Shown: positions 26,617-35,818, counted from the stretch's first letter. The stretch is 64,000 nt of DNA from Gammaproteobacteria bacterium (GCA_025357915.1 JANYLH010000027.1:62001-126000), one strand, 5' to 3'. Notes: a model not told the origin generated them from the sequence alone. Numbers and translations are program-made.

Positions 26617-27516
26617 TTACCCGCGGCGGCGGGCGCGCGGATGCGAACTCTCGTAGATGCGGGCGAGGTGCTGGAAATCAAGATGGGTGTAGATCTGCGT
26701 GGTGCTGATGCTGGCGTGACCCAGCAGCTCCTGGACCGCCCGCAGGTCGCGGCTCGACTCGAGCAGGTGGGTCGCGAAGGAATGGCGGAACAGGTGCGGG
26801 TGCACGCCAGTCGGCAGGCCCTGCGCGCGCGCATGGCGCGCCACCAACAGCTGCACCGCGCGGGCGCCGAGGCGCCGGCCGCGCATTCCCACAAAGATGG
26901 CCTTTTCGTCCGTGGCGGCCAGCGCCGGGCGCGCGCGCAGCCAGCGCTGGAGCGCGGCCACCGCCTGTTTGCCCACCGGCATGATGCGCGCCTTGCTGCC
27001 CTTGCCCATGACGCGCACCGTACGGTCGGCCAGATCCAGGTCGCCCAGGCTCAGGCCTACCAGTTCGGCGAGCCGGAGCCCCGAGGAATACAGCAGTTCC
27101 ATCATCGCCAGGTCGCGCACCTGCAGCGCGCCTTCGGGTTTCATCGCCAGCAGCCGCCCCATCTGGTCGACATCGAGCGTATGCGGCAGGCGCTTGCCGG
27201 CCTTGGGCGCGCGAACGCCGAGCGCGGGGTTGCTCTGTACCAGGCCCTCGCGGATCAGGAAGCCGAAGAACGTGCGCAGCGCCGAGAGGCGCCGCTGCAC
27301 GCTGCGTGCCTGCAGCCCGCCGGCGTGGCTGCGGGCCGCGAAGCTGCGCACGTGGTGGCCCTCGATGCAGGCCCAGTCGCGCAAGTCGCTGCGTACGCAC
27401 CATTGCGCGAAGGCGTCCAGTTCGCGCCGGTAGGCGCTGAGCGTGTGCGGCGAGAGGCGCCGCTCGCTGGCGAGGTGTTGCTGGAAGCGCTCGATCCAGC
27501 CGGCAACGGTCACCAT
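26617..27516 (-). CDS. xerC: tyrosine recombinase XerC
   Basis: A 299-residue site-specific recombinase that resolves chromosome dimers at dif with XerD. The core-binding N-terminus is followed by the catalytic residues: Arg in SSGLRLAELVGL, Lys in GKGSKAR, HxxR in HPHLFRHSFATHLL, His in LGHASISTTQIYTH, and Tyr in the same stretch. Its position between DUF484 and hslV is the usual gammaproteobacterial xerC context and separates it from xerD. The ATG at 27516 gives the standard length. Confidence 0.95.
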   Translation of the reverse strand: MVTVAGWIERFQQHLASERRLSPHTLSAYRRELDAFAQWCVRSDLRDWACIEGHHVRSFAARSHAGGLQARSVQRRLSALRTFFGFLIREGLVQSNPALGVRAPKAGKRLPHTLDVDQMGRLLAMKPEGALQVRDLAMMELLYSSGLRLAELVGLSLGDLDLADRTVRVMGKGSKARIMPVGKQAVAALQRWLRARPALAATDEKAIFVGMRGRRLGARAVQLLVARHARAQGLPTGVHPHLFRHSFATHLLESSRDLRAVQELLGHASISTTQIYTHLDFQHLARIYESSHPRARRRG

Positions 27517-27532
27517 GAGCGCCAGACAAGCC

Positions 27533-28261
27533 CTAGGGGCGCGAGATTGAATCGGCGATCAGCTCGGCCATGCGCGAGAGGAATTCCGTGCTCATGCCCG
27601 GATGGAAACGGTCACGCTCGACGCTGCCGATGGCCAGCAGGCCCGGCGGCACCGTGCCCGGGGGCACCAGGGCCGGAAGCGGAATGAGGGCCACCGAACC
27701 GATGGCGGCCGAATCATTGCCAAACAGGAAATCGCGCTGGCTGTCGCGCACCTGGCCACAGCGTGGGCGGCCGCTCCCGAACAGCGACTCGAAGCTCTTG
27801 AGAATGGGATCGTCGCCCGACACGGCGCGCACGAAGCGGCTCGCCCCATCGGTGGTGACCCGCGGGTCGCCAGCGACAACGGGCAGTACCAGCACGGCGT
27901 GCTCGGCGTCGAAATCCTCGCGCAGGCTGGCCTCGATCTGCACCAGCGCCTGTGCGCTGTCCGCAGTGCGCAGCAGCCGGCGCGTGAAGCGGTGAATCTT
28001 GTCGGCGAGCACGTCGTTGGCGCGCGCCACGCGCACGAAGTCCGCGAGTTTCTGCTCGCTGGCAGCCTGTTTTTCGCGCAGCACCTCCACCTGCCGCTCG
28101 ATCAGCGAGACGGTAGTGCCGGTGCGCGGATGCACCAGGCGCAAGCGCGTGAGCAGCTGCGGATGCCGGTCGAACAGATCCGGGTGCTGCTGCAGGTACT
28201 GGCCGATCGCCTGCTCGTCGATGGTCTCGGTGCTCAGCCCCTGCGCGGATTTGCTGGTCAT
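27533..28261 (-). CDS. DUF484 family protein
   Basis: A 242-residue soluble protein of the DUF484 (GAF-like) family, which lies between dapF and xerC in many gammaproteobacteria. The N-terminal motif YLQQHPDLFDRHPQLLTRL is the family hallmark. A coiled stretch (about 55-80) leads into a GAF-like domain containing IGSVALIPL. No enzymatic residues are visible and the function is unknown, although the conserved context suggests a cell-envelope or cell-division-linked role. Confidence 0.9.
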   Translation of the reverse strand: MTSKSAQGLSTETIDEQAIGQYLQQHPDLFDRHPQLLTRLRLVHPRTGTTVSLIERQVEVLREKQAASEQKLADFVRVARANDVLADKIHRFTRRLLRTADSAQALVQIEASLREDFDAEHAVLVLPVVAGDPRVTTDGASRFVRAVSGDDPILKSFESLFGSGRPRCGQVRDSQRDFLFGNDSAAIGSVALIPLPALVPPGTVPPGLLAIGSVERDRFHPGMSTEFLSRMAELIADSISRP

Positions 28262-28289
28262 CCTGGAATATCCTCCTGCCCTGGAATGT

Positions 28290-29123
28290 CTAGATCTCGA
28301 CCTGGCCGGTGAACGCCACCTCGGCCGGTCCGGTCAGCCACACGCGCTGGCCCGCTCCCTCCCAGTGTACGCCGAGCCGGCCGCCCGGAACATGCACCTC
28401 GACGTTCGCGCCGAGCAGCCCCAGGGAGCGAGCGACGGCGACCGCCGCGCAGGCGCCGGTGCCGCAGGCACGCGTCTCGCCCACGCCGCGCTCGAAAACC
28501 CGCAGCCGGATGTGCGCGGCGTCGACGATTTCCATGAAACCCACGTTCACCTGGCGCGGAAAAGCCGCGTGCGACTGCAGCGCGCGGCCGATGCGCTCCA
28601 CCGGCGCGCTCTCGACGGCGGTCACGCGCAGCACGGCGTGCGGATTGCCGAGCGAAACCGCCCCGAACTCGATGGTCTCGCCGGCCACGGCCAGCGTGTA
28701 GGTCGCCGCCGCGGCCGCCGCCTGGAACGGCAGCGATGCGGGGGCGAAATCCGGGACACCAAGATCTACGGCCACGCGTCCATCGCCCAGCACGCGCGCC
28801 GCCACCGTGCCGCCCGTGCTGCCCATCTGCACGGTGCCGTCCGGCGCCACGCGGCCGTGCAACTGCAGGTAGCGCGCGACGCAGCGCGCGCCGTTGCCGC
28901 ACTGCTCGACCTCGCTCCCATCCGCGTTGAACACGCGATAGTGAACCGCCGTGCCCGGCTGGCGTGGCGGCTCGAGCAGCAGTGCCTGGTCGAAGCCGAC
29001 GCTGCCATGGCGGTCGGCCAGCGCGTGCCACTGGCCGGCGCTGGGCAGGGTGCCCCCCGCTGGCGCCTCCAGCACGATGAAGTCATTGCCGAGGCCGTGC
29101 ATCTTGGTAAAGGCGATGTGCAT
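28290..29123 (-). CDS. dapF: diaminopimelate epimerase
   Basis: A 277-residue cofactor-free epimerase converting LL- to meso-diaminopimelate for lysine and peptidoglycan. The two catalytic Cys lie in EQCGNGARC and ACGTGACAAV, and the N-terminal FTKMHGLGNDFIV is intact. It begins the dapF-DUF484-xerC-hslV-hslU run, with gaps of 28, 16 and 22 bases and one overlap, so a single operon is likely. Confidence 0.96.
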   Translation of the reverse strand: MHIAFTKMHGLGNDFIVLEAPAGGTLPSAGQWHALADRHGSVGFDQALLLEPPRQPGTAVHYRVFNADGSEVEQCGNGARCVARYLQLHGRVAPDGTVQMGSTGGTVAARVLGDGRVAVDLGVPDFAPASLPFQAAAAAATYTLAVAGETIEFGAVSLGNPHAVLRVTAVESAPVERIGRALQSHAAFPRQVNVGFMEIVDAAHIRLRVFERGVGETRACGTGACAAVAVARSLGLLGANVEVHVPGGRLGVHWEGAGQRVWLTGPAEVAFTGQVEI

Positions 29124-29144
29124 GGGTGCGCTGATAACCGGATC

Positions 29145-29933
29145 TCAGGAGCCGCCGAGCGTTGCGAGCGCCTGCGCCCACAGCGGCTCGGTGGCGGCCG
29201 CCACTACCCGATCGCCCGAGTGCGCGGTGAGCGGCTTGCCCTCCCAGTCGCTGATCGTGCCGCCGGCGCCTGCAATGACGGGCACCAGCGCCTGGAAATC
29301 ATGGGGTTTCAGCGCCGCCTCGATCACCAGGTCGCAATGGCCGGAAGCCAGCAGGCCGTACAGGTAGCAATCGCCCCCGTAGCGGCGCATGAGCGCGCGC
29401 CGCGTCAGGGCCTCGTAGCGCCGCAGGTGTTCGTCATGAAAGGTATCGGTCGAGGTGCAGTAGACGCGCGCCGCTTCGATGGTAGTGCAGTGGCTGGTTC
29501 GGACCGGCTCGCCATTGAAGGTGGTGGCCGCGCCTTCGGCGCCCACCCAGCGCTCGCCCTGCGCCGGCGCCTCGATGACGCCGAGTACGGCGCGCGCGTC
29601 ATGCTCGAGCGCGATGAGCGAACCGAACAGCGGAAAGCCCGTCACGAAGCTCTTGGTGCCGTCGATCGGGTCGAGCACCCAGGTGAATTCCGTGCCCGCC
29701 TCGGCGGCGAATTCCTCGCCCTGGATGCCGTGGCTCGGAAATGCGGCGCGGATGAGCCGGCGCATCTCCGTCTCGATCGCGCGGTCGGCGATCGTCACGG
29801 GGCTCCGGTCGGCCTTCTGTTCCACTGCGATGGGCTGGCGGAAGTAGCTGCGGGCGATGCTGCGTGCCGCGTCGGCCAGCGCGTGGGCGAGGGCCAGCGC
29901 GCGCTGGAAATCATGGTGGCGGGCATAGTCCAT
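29145..29933 (-). CDS. inositol-monophosphatase-family phosphatase, HisN-like
   Basis: A 262-residue metal-dependent phosphatase. Metal ligands lie in GIQGEEFAAE and WVLDPIDGTKSF, and the third site reads KPHDFQALVPVIAGAGG. The HD in place of WD with the ALxPVIxGAGG tail resembles histidinol-phosphatases of the HisN type, so a role in histidine synthesis is plausible; generic inositol phosphatase activity is the alternative. Two starts compete: 29951 would place the ATG on a -10 box, so I chose the ATG at 29933, which follows GGAGAGG closely. Confidence 0.85.
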   Translation of the reverse strand: MDYARHHDFQRALALAHALADAARSIARSYFRQPIAVEQKADRSPVTIADRAIETEMRRLIRAAFPSHGIQGEEFAAEAGTEFTWVLDPIDGTKSFVTGFPLFGSLIALEHDARAVLGVIEAPAQGERWVGAEGAATTFNGEPVRTSHCTTIEAARVYCTSTDTFHDEHLRRYEALTRRALMRRYGGDCYLYGLLASGHCDLVIEAALKPHDFQALVPVIAGAGGTISDWEGKPLTAHSGDRVVAAATEPLWAQALATLGGS

Positions 29934-29942
29934 CCTCTCCAG

Positions 29943-29948
29943 TATAAT
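29943..29948. promoter_or_regulatory. shared -10 box of a divergent promoter
   Basis: The plus strand reads TATAAT (29943-29948), a perfect -10 box ending 7 bases before the kinase ATG at 29956. Read on the minus strand the same place gives TATACT (5/6), ending 9 bases before the phosphatase ATG at 29933. Both transcripts would be leaderless or nearly so. No strong -35 box is visible in either direction. Confidence 0.4.
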
Positions 29949-29955
29949 CATTTGG

Positions 29956-30849
29956 ATGCTCGATCAGGCCACCACTGAGGCGATCACCCGGCTGCCGTGC
30001 TGGCTTGGCAGCATCGAGATCGCGCCGCTCAGCGGCGGCATCACCAACCGCAACTTCAAGGTGACCACGGGCGAGCGCGAGCGCTTCGTGGTGCGCATCG
30101 GGCGTGACATCCCCGAGCATGGCGTGATGCGCTTCAACGAGCTGGCGGCGGCACGGGCGGCGCACGCGGCCGGCCTGTCGCCGGAGGTGATCTACGCCGG
30201 CGACGGGTTGCTCGTCAGCCGCTTCATCGACGGCCGCACCTATACCCCCGCGGACGTGCGCACGCCCGAGAATCTCGAGCGCATCGTCGCCCTGGTGCGG
30301 CGCTGCCATACCGATGTGCCGCGGCATTTCCACGGACCGGCGCTGATCTTCTGGGTATTCCAGGTGATCCGCAATTACCTGCAGCTGCTGGATGTGCACC
30401 AGGCCAACCACTTTGGTTTTGCACTGGCCGAATTAGCCGCGCGGGCGCAATGGCTGGAGCGCGCGCTCGGGCCGGTGACCATCATCTTCGGGCACAACGA
30501 CCTGCTGGCCGCCAACCTGCTGGACGACGGCGCGCGCCTGTGGCTCATCGACTGGGATTACGCAGGGTTCAACAGCCCGCTGTTCGACCTGGCCAACCTG
30601 GCGACCAACAACGAACTGCCTCCGGAACTCGAGGAACACATGCTCGAGGCCTATTTCGGTGCGACGCCCGCCGCCGAGGTGCGCCGCGGCTACGCCGCCA
30701 TGCAATGCGCCTCGCTCCTGCGCGAGACGCTGTGGGGCGCCGTGTCGCGGCTCACCTCGAGCATCGACTTCGACTATGACGCCTACACCCGCGATTACCT
30801 CGGCCGCTTCGAGCGTCGCTGGCGCGCGTTCGAGGCCGCGCATGGCTGA
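29956..30849 (+). CDS. choline/ethanolamine-kinase-like phosphotransferase
   Basis: A 297-residue aminoglycoside-phosphotransferase-fold kinase. The start APLSGGITNRNFKV is the glycine-rich ATP-binding strand, the catalytic loop reads FGHNDLLAANLL and the metal site IDWDYAGFN. These are the forms seen in choline and ethanolamine kinases (HNDxxxxN, IDxEY/DYxxxN). The 3' end overlaps a dimethylglycine/sarcosine dehydrogenase-like gene, which also fits methylated-amine metabolism. The actual substrate is unproven; sugar kinases of the same fold are the alternative. Confidence 0.8.
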   Translation: MLDQATTEAITRLPCWLGSIEIAPLSGGITNRNFKVTTGERERFVVRIGRDIPEHGVMRFNELAAARAAHAAGLSPEVIYAGDGLLVSRFIDGRTYTPADVRTPENLERIVALVRRCHTDVPRHFHGPALIFWVFQVIRNYLQLLDVHQANHFGFALAELAARAQWLERALGPVTIIFGHNDLLAANLLDDGARLWLIDWDYAGFNSPLFDLANLATNNELPPELEEHMLEAYFGATPAAEVRRGYAAMQCASLLRETLWGAVSRLTSSIDFDYDAYTRDYLGRFERRWRAFEAAHG

Positions 30850-33286
30850 ATTTCCCACCCAGGCGCGCGCCGTGGTCATCGGCGGCGGCATCGTCGGCTG
30901 TTCGACCGCCTATCACCTGGCCAAGCTCGGCTGGCAGGATACGATCCTTATCGAGCGCCACAAGCTGACCTCCGGTTCCACGCATCACGCCGCGGGGCTG
31001 GTCGGACAGCTGCGCACCAGCGCCAACATCACCCAGCTGCTGGGGCATTCGGTCACGCTCTACGACACGCTCGAGGCCGAGACGGGCCTGGCCAGCGGCT
31101 GGAAGATGAACGGCGGCCTGCGCCTCGCGTGCAACCAGGCACGCTGGATCGAACTGAAGCGCCAGGCCACCGGCGCGCGCTCTTTTGGCCTGGAAATGCA
31201 GCTGCTCACGCCGCGCGAGGCGCAGGCGCTGTGGCCGCTGATGGACATCTGCGACCTGGTGGGCGCCGCGTTCCTGCCAACCGACGGCCAGGTGAATCCT
31301 TCCGACATGACCCAGTCGCTCGCCAAGGGGGCGCGCATGCGCGGGGTGGGGATCTTCGAGGACACGAACGTGCTCGGCATCGAGCTCGACCATGGGCGCG
31401 TGGCGGCAGTGCTCACCAGCCAGGGCCGCGTGGCCTGCGAAGTGGTCGTCAACTGCGCCGGCCAGTGGGCGCGGCAGGTGGGCGCGCTGGCGGGCGTGAA
31501 CGTGCCGCTGGTCTCCGTGCAGCACCAATACCTGATCACGGACGCGATCCCCGGCATCACCCGCGGCCTGCCCACGCTCCGTGATCCGGACCGGCTGACC
31601 TATTACAAGGAAGACGTCGGCGGCCTGGTGATGGGTGGGTATGAGCCCAACCCGCGACCCTGGGCGAGCGACGGTTTCCCGGACAATTTCAATTTCCAGC
31701 TGCTGGAGCCCGACTGGGATCATTTCCAGCCGATCCTTGATCTCGCCCTGCCGCGCGTGCCCTCGCTCGCGACCGCCGGGGTCAAGGAACTCATCAATGG
31801 GCCGGAAAGCTTTACGCCCGACGGTAATTTCATCATCGGACCGGCGCCAGGCGTGACGGGCTTCTATGTGGGCGCGGGCTTCAATGCCTTCGGCATTGCC
31901 GCCGGCGGCGGCGCCGGCAAGGTGCTGGCGGAGTGGATCGTCGGCGGCGAGGCGCCCTTCGACGTCTGGCCGGTCGACATCCGGCGCTTCGGCGCGCCGC
32001 ACGCCGACATCGACTGGGTGCGCGCGCGCACGCTGGAACTCTACGGCAAGCACTACACGATCGCCTGGCCTGGCGAGGAGCACGCGAGCGGCCGGCCACT
32101 GCGGCGCTCGCCGCTGTATGAACAGCTTCGGGCGCAGGGTGCCGTGTTCGGCGAAAAGCTCGGCTGGGAGCGGCCCAACTGGTTTGCGGCGCCCGATGAG
32201 AAGCCGCACGATGAATACAGCTTCGGGCGCCCGAACTGGTTCGCGGCCGTGGCGCGCGAGCACCAGGCGGCGCGCGAACGTGTGGCGCTATTCGACCAGA
32301 CTTCGTTTGCTAAATTCATGATGACCGGGCGCGACGCCGAGCGCGCCTTGAGCTGGGTGTGCGCCAACGATGTGGCGCGGCCGGTGGGAAGCCTCGTGTA
32401 CACGCAGATGCTGAATGCGCAAGGTGGCATCGAGTGTGACCTCACCGTGGCGCGGCTCGCCGCGGAGCAGTACTACCTCGTCACCGGCACCGGCTTCGCC
32501 ACCCACGACTTCGACTGGATCGCGCGCCATATCCCACCCGGGCTCGATGCACAGTTGACCGACGTGACCTCGGCACACGCGGTGCTGGCCGTGATGGGCC
32601 CGCGCTCGCGCGAGCTGCTCGCGGCGCTCACGCGCGATGACGTCAGCAACGCGGCGTTTCCCTTCGGACAGGCGCGTCGCCTGCAGCTGGCCGGTGCGCC
32701 GCTGCTGGCGCTGCGCGTCACCTACGTGGGCGAACTGGGCTGGGAGCTGCACGTGCCGGTCGAGTTTGCGGCAACCGTGTACGGCGAGCTCATGCGCGCG
32801 GGCGCCGCGCACGGCATCGCCAACGCTGGCTATCGCGCGATCGAAACGCTGCGGCTCGAGAAGGGGTATCGCGCCTGGGGCGCGGACATCGGCCCCGATC
32901 ACACGCCGCCCGAAGCCGGACTCGGCTGGGCGGTGAAGCTGAAGACCGACCAGCCGTTCATGGGTCGCAGTGCGCTGGAACAGCAGGCACGGGCCCCACT
33001 GAAGAAATGGCTGTGCGCGTTCACGGTGGACGACCCGCAAGTGCTGCTGCTTGGGCGCGAGACCATCTATCGCGATGGCGAGCGCGTCGGCTGGCTCGGA
33101 AGCGGTGGCTACGCTCACACGCTCAAAGCCAACATCGGCTATGGCTACGTGCGCCGGCCCGCAGGCGTCACGCGCGAATACCTGCAGTCCGGCAGCTACG
33201 AACTCGAAGTGGCCACGGAGCGCGTGGCCTGCAGCCTGCACCTCGGTCCGCTCTACGATCCGACGATGGCGCGCATCAAGGCCTAG
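30842..33286 (+). CDS. sarcosine/dimethylglycine dehydrogenase-like FAD enzyme with GcvT domain
   Basis: An 814-residue two-part enzyme. The N-terminal DAO-type FAD domain begins AVVIGGGIVGCSTAYHLAKLG (Rossmann loop) and has the STHHAAGLVGQLR stretch used for covalent or tight FAD binding in the family. A connecting FAO_M region leads to a GcvT/aminomethyltransferase domain (about residues 430-810; DLTVARLAAEQYYLVTG, TYVGELGWELHVP, ETLRLEKGYRAWG). Such proteins demethylate dimethylglycine or sarcosine and pass the methyl to tetrahydrofolate. The start ATG overlaps the kinase stop by 8 bases, and an amino acid permease gene converges from the far side. Confidence 0.88.
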   Translation: MAEFPTQARAVVIGGGIVGCSTAYHLAKLGWQDTILIERHKLTSGSTHHAAGLVGQLRTSANITQLLGHSVTLYDTLEAETGLASGWKMNGGLRLACNQARWIELKRQATGARSFGLEMQLLTPREAQALWPLMDICDLVGAAFLPTDGQVNPSDMTQSLAKGARMRGVGIFEDTNVLGIELDHGRVAAVLTSQGRVACEVVVNCAGQWARQVGALAGVNVPLVSVQHQYLITDAIPGITRGLPTLRDPDRLTYYKEDVGGLVMGGYEPNPRPWASDGFPDNFNFQLLEPDWDHFQPILDLALPRVPSLATAGVKELINGPESFTPDGNFIIGPAPGVTGFYVGAGFNAFGIAAGGGAGKVLAEWIVGGEAPFDVWPVDIRRFGAPHADIDWVRARTLELYGKHYTIAWPGEEHASGRPLRRSPLYEQLRAQGAVFGEKLGWERPNWFAAPDEKPHDEYSFGRPNWFAAVAREHQAARERVALFDQTSFAKFMMTGRDAERALSWVCANDVARPVGSLVYTQMLNAQGGIECDLTVARLAAEQYYLVTGTGFATHDFDWIARHIPPGLDAQLTDVTSAHAVLAVMGPRSRELLAALTRDDVSNAAFPFGQARRLQLAGAPLLALRVTYVGELGWELHVPVEFAATVYGELMRAGAAHGIANAGYRAIETLRLEKGYRAWGADIGPDHTPPEAGLGWAVKLKTDQPFMGRSALEQQARAPLKKWLCAFTVDDPQVLLLGRETIYRDGERVGWLGSGGYAHTLKANIGYGYVRRPAGVTREYLQSGSYELEVATERVACSLHLGPLYDPTMARIKA

Positions 33287-33291
33287 CGCCC

Positions 33292-33320
33292 AAAAAAAGC
33301 GGGGCACTTCCGTGCCCCGC
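33292..33320 (-). terminator. terminator of the permease gene
   Basis: GCGGGGCAC (33299-33307) and GTGCCCCGC (33312-33320) form a 9-bp perfect stem with a TTCC loop. On the minus strand it is followed by seven T residues (plus-strand A run 33292-33298). It thus ends the minus-strand permease transcript; the plus strand has no T run. Confidence 0.85.
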
Positions 33321-33349
33321 CGTACAGTCGCCGTAGCAGCAGCAGGCGG

Positions 33350-34900
33350 CTAGTGCGATGCCTTCTCCAGCGCCGCCTCGGCCGCGGCAATCTGCGCCTG
33401 GCGCTTGGCGATCATGTCGCCGATCGGCGGCCCCTTGAAGCGCCGGTTCTCGAACGCGAACCAGACGACCGCGGTCAGCACCAGGAACCCGACCGTGACG
33501 TTGAGTGCCAGCGCGTTCGGCGGCTGCACGCCGATGAAGAAGATCAGCACCATGGAGACGATCGACAGCACCGCGAACAGCGAGAAGCCGCCGCGGCCGA
33601 TGTTCCACGGGCCCATCTTCGGCCACTTCGGTCCGCCGTAGGCCATCAGGCCGAGCGTGATCGGAATGATGAACGAGAAGAACAGGAAGATCACCGTGCA
33701 GGACACGACCACCGTGTACACCGGCGTGCCGCCGGCCTCAAGCAGCTTGGCGCCCCACACGAACAGCAGCGCGAGGATGGCGCTGGTCCAGATGGCGGCG
33801 TTCGGCGTGCGGTGGGCGGGCGAGACCTTGGCCAGCGCTTTGGAGGCCGGCAGGCCGCCGTCACGCGAGAAGGCGTAGATCATGCGCGAGGCGGAAGTCA
33901 CGGTCGCCAGTCCGCACAACACCTGCGACACGAAGATCAGCGCATAGAGGATTTCCTTCATGGTGCCGGGCACGCGCTGGTCCATGGCCCAGAAGAACAC
34001 GTTCCAGCCCTGCTTGGCGGCCTCGTCCATGTTCGGGATCATGAGCAGGAATGCCACGAGGAACAGGTAGCCGAACACGCCGGACCAGATGATCGAGGAG
34101 ACGATGCCGCGCGGCGACGACAACGCGGCGTTCTTGGTTTCTTCCGAGGTGTGTGCCGACGCGTCATAGCCGGTGATGGTGTAGATCGGCATCAGCAGGC
34201 CGAGGATGAACACCCAGCCGTTCGAGACGCTGGGCCAGACGTTGGCGCCGGCTTCGCCGGAGTAATTGGTGAAGGTCCACAGCCGCGAGATGTCGTAGCT
34301 CTGTGCGTAGGCCAGGCAGACCACGGCCAGCAGCACCGAGGTGCCGAAGATCAGGTAGCCGGAAAAGTCGGTGAGCTTCGCCGTGAGCGAAATGCCGTAG
34401 TGATTGATCAGCGCCTGGCCGCCCGTGAGCAGCGTGAGGAAAACCATGAGCGTGGTGATCGAATCGGTCAGGTGCAGCATCGGGCCGAACGTGCCCATGA
34501 AGAAATAATAGGTACCGACGTTGATCGCGCCGAGCACGGTGATGAGCCCCAGCAGGTTGAACCAGGCTGTCAGCCATCCCGTGAAGCGGTTGCCGAGGAT
34601 GGAACCCCAGTGGTAGAGGCCCCCTGCGGTCGGAAATGCAGAAGCGATCTGTGCCATGGCGAGGCCAAACACGCCCGAGATGAACACGCCCAGCGGCCAG
34701 CCCAGGCCGATGGCGGCGCCGCCGGCGCCGGAGGTGGCCTGCGCCAGCGAATTGATGCCGCCCGAGAGAATGCAGATGATCGAGAAGGAGATCGCGAAGT
34801 TTGAGAAGCGGCCGAGACGGCGCGAAAGTTCCTGCGCATAGCCCATGCTGTGCAGGATCTTGACGTCCTCATCCGTGCCGGAATTATTCGCCGTACTCAT
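33350..34900 (-). CDS. APC-family amino acid permease
   Basis: A 516-residue inner-membrane transporter with about 12 hydrophobic helices. The first helix reads FSNFAISFSIICILSGG, with the GG break typical of the amino acid-polyamine-choline superfamily. TITGYDASAHTSEETKNA is the characteristic stretch of the GABA permease/BAT1-like (amino acid/choline transporter) branch. The start at 34900 is preceded by AAGGGG at a good distance. The convergent neighbour is a choline-degradation-like enzyme, so uptake of choline, betaine derivatives or an amino acid is conceivable. Confidence 0.88.
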   Translation of the reverse strand: MSTANNSGTDEDVKILHSMGYAQELSRRLGRFSNFAISFSIICILSGGINSLAQATSGAGGAAIGLGWPLGVFISGVFGLAMAQIASAFPTAGGLYHWGSILGNRFTGWLTAWFNLLGLITVLGAINVGTYYFFMGTFGPMLHLTDSITTLMVFLTLLTGGQALINHYGISLTAKLTDFSGYLIFGTSVLLAVVCLAYAQSYDISRLWTFTNYSGEAGANVWPSVSNGWVFILGLLMPIYTITGYDASAHTSEETKNAALSSPRGIVSSIIWSGVFGYLFLVAFLLMIPNMDEAAKQGWNVFFWAMDQRVPGTMKEILYALIFVSQVLCGLATVTSASRMIYAFSRDGGLPASKALAKVSPAHRTPNAAIWTSAILALLFVWGAKLLEAGGTPVYTVVVSCTVIFLFFSFIIPITLGLMAYGGPKWPKMGPWNIGRGGFSLFAVLSIVSMVLIFFIGVQPPNALALNVTVGFLVLTAVVWFAFENRRFKGPPIGDMIAKRQAQIAAAEAALEKASH

Positions 34901-34990
34901 TGCACTGTACCCCTTTGGCTTTTCTTGGAAATCGTTATGGATGCGAAACAGAAGACGGGCCGGCTCGTTCTTCTTGGCTTTGCCGCCGCT

Positions 34991-35014
34991 CCGGAAAGGA
35001 TAGGACCTTTCCGG
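34991..35014. repeat. 9-bp inverted repeat upstream of the permease gene
   Basis: CCGGAAAGG (34991-34999) and CCTTTCCGG (35006-35014) form a perfect hairpin with a six-base loop. It lies 91 bases upstream of the permease start and 67 bases downstream of the algR-like gene. No T run follows on either strand, so an operator or a weak transcript end are both possible. Confidence 0.5.
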
Positions 35015-35080
35015 GCCACTTGGCAACGGGGCCAGCCTCGGCCCGTCATACGCGGCCGCCAGACTGCCATCCCATTGAAT

Positions 35081-35818
35081 CTAAAGTCGAAATCGCTCTT
35101 TTAGCTCCCCGGCCAGGCGGCGACTCACCTCCAGCCGCTCGCCCAGGTCCCGCACCACCACGCGGTACTGGCCCTCCGCGTCGCGCTCGATCGCCGCGAG
35201 GCTCTGGATGCTCACCAGGGCATTGCGGTGGACGCGCACGAACTGCGCCGGGAACTCCTCTTCGAGAGCCCGCAACGGGTCCTCGATCAGGTCGGTCCCG
35301 CCGCGGTGCCTCACGGTCGTGTATTTCTGGTCGGCGGCGAAATAATAGATCTCCGGCACCGGGATCAGGCGCACCTGGTCCCCGAGCCGTGCCGCCACAT
35401 GCGTGCGCGCCGCGCGCGCCGGGTCGCCCGCGGCGAGGCGCGCGAGCTGGGCACCGGCGAGGCGCGCCGCGCGCGCGAGCGCGGCGGTGAGCTTCTCGAC
35501 GCGCACCGGCTTGAGCAGGTAGCCAATAGCCTGCGCCTCGAAGGCCTCGATCGCGTAGGCGTCGTAGGCGGTCGTGAACACCACGGCGGGCGGCGCCTCG
35601 AACAGCGCCAGGTGGCGTGCCGCTTCGAGGCCGTTCATGCCGGGCATGCGCACGTCGAGCAGCACGACGTCGGGCTTGAGCTCGCCCGCCAGACGCACGG
35701 CCTGCTCGCCGTTGGCGGCTTCGCCAGCGACCTCGACCGCGCTGATCTCGCCGAGCAGCCGGCGCAGCCGCTCGCGCGCGGGCGGCTCGTCGTCGACGAT
35801 CAGCACGCGCTGGCTCAC
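35081..35818 (-). CDS. LytTR response regulator (AlgR-type)
   Basis: A 245-residue response regulator. The receiver domain (VLIVDDEPPARERLRRLL; phospho-Asp in VLLDVRMPGMNGLEA; Lys in GYLLKPVR) is followed from about residue 140 by a LytTR DNA-binding domain (IYYFAADQKYTTVRH, FVRVHRNALVSI). The receptor kinase gene upstream overlaps by four bases. The pair matches AlgZ/AlgR (FimS/AlgR) of pseudomonads and relatives, which control type IV pili or exopolysaccharide; a role here is not shown by the neighbours. Confidence 0.92.
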   Translation of the reverse strand: MSQRVLIVDDEPPARERLRRLLGEISAVEVAGEAANGEQAVRLAGELKPDVVLLDVRMPGMNGLEAARHLALFEAPPAVVFTTAYDAYAIEAFEAQAIGYLLKPVRVEKLTAALARAARLAGAQLARLAAGDPARAARTHVAARLGDQVRLIPVPEIYYFAADQKYTTVRHRGGTDLIEDPLRALEEEFPAQFVRVHRNALVSIQSLAAIERDAEGQYRVVVRDLGERLEVSRRLAGELKERFRL

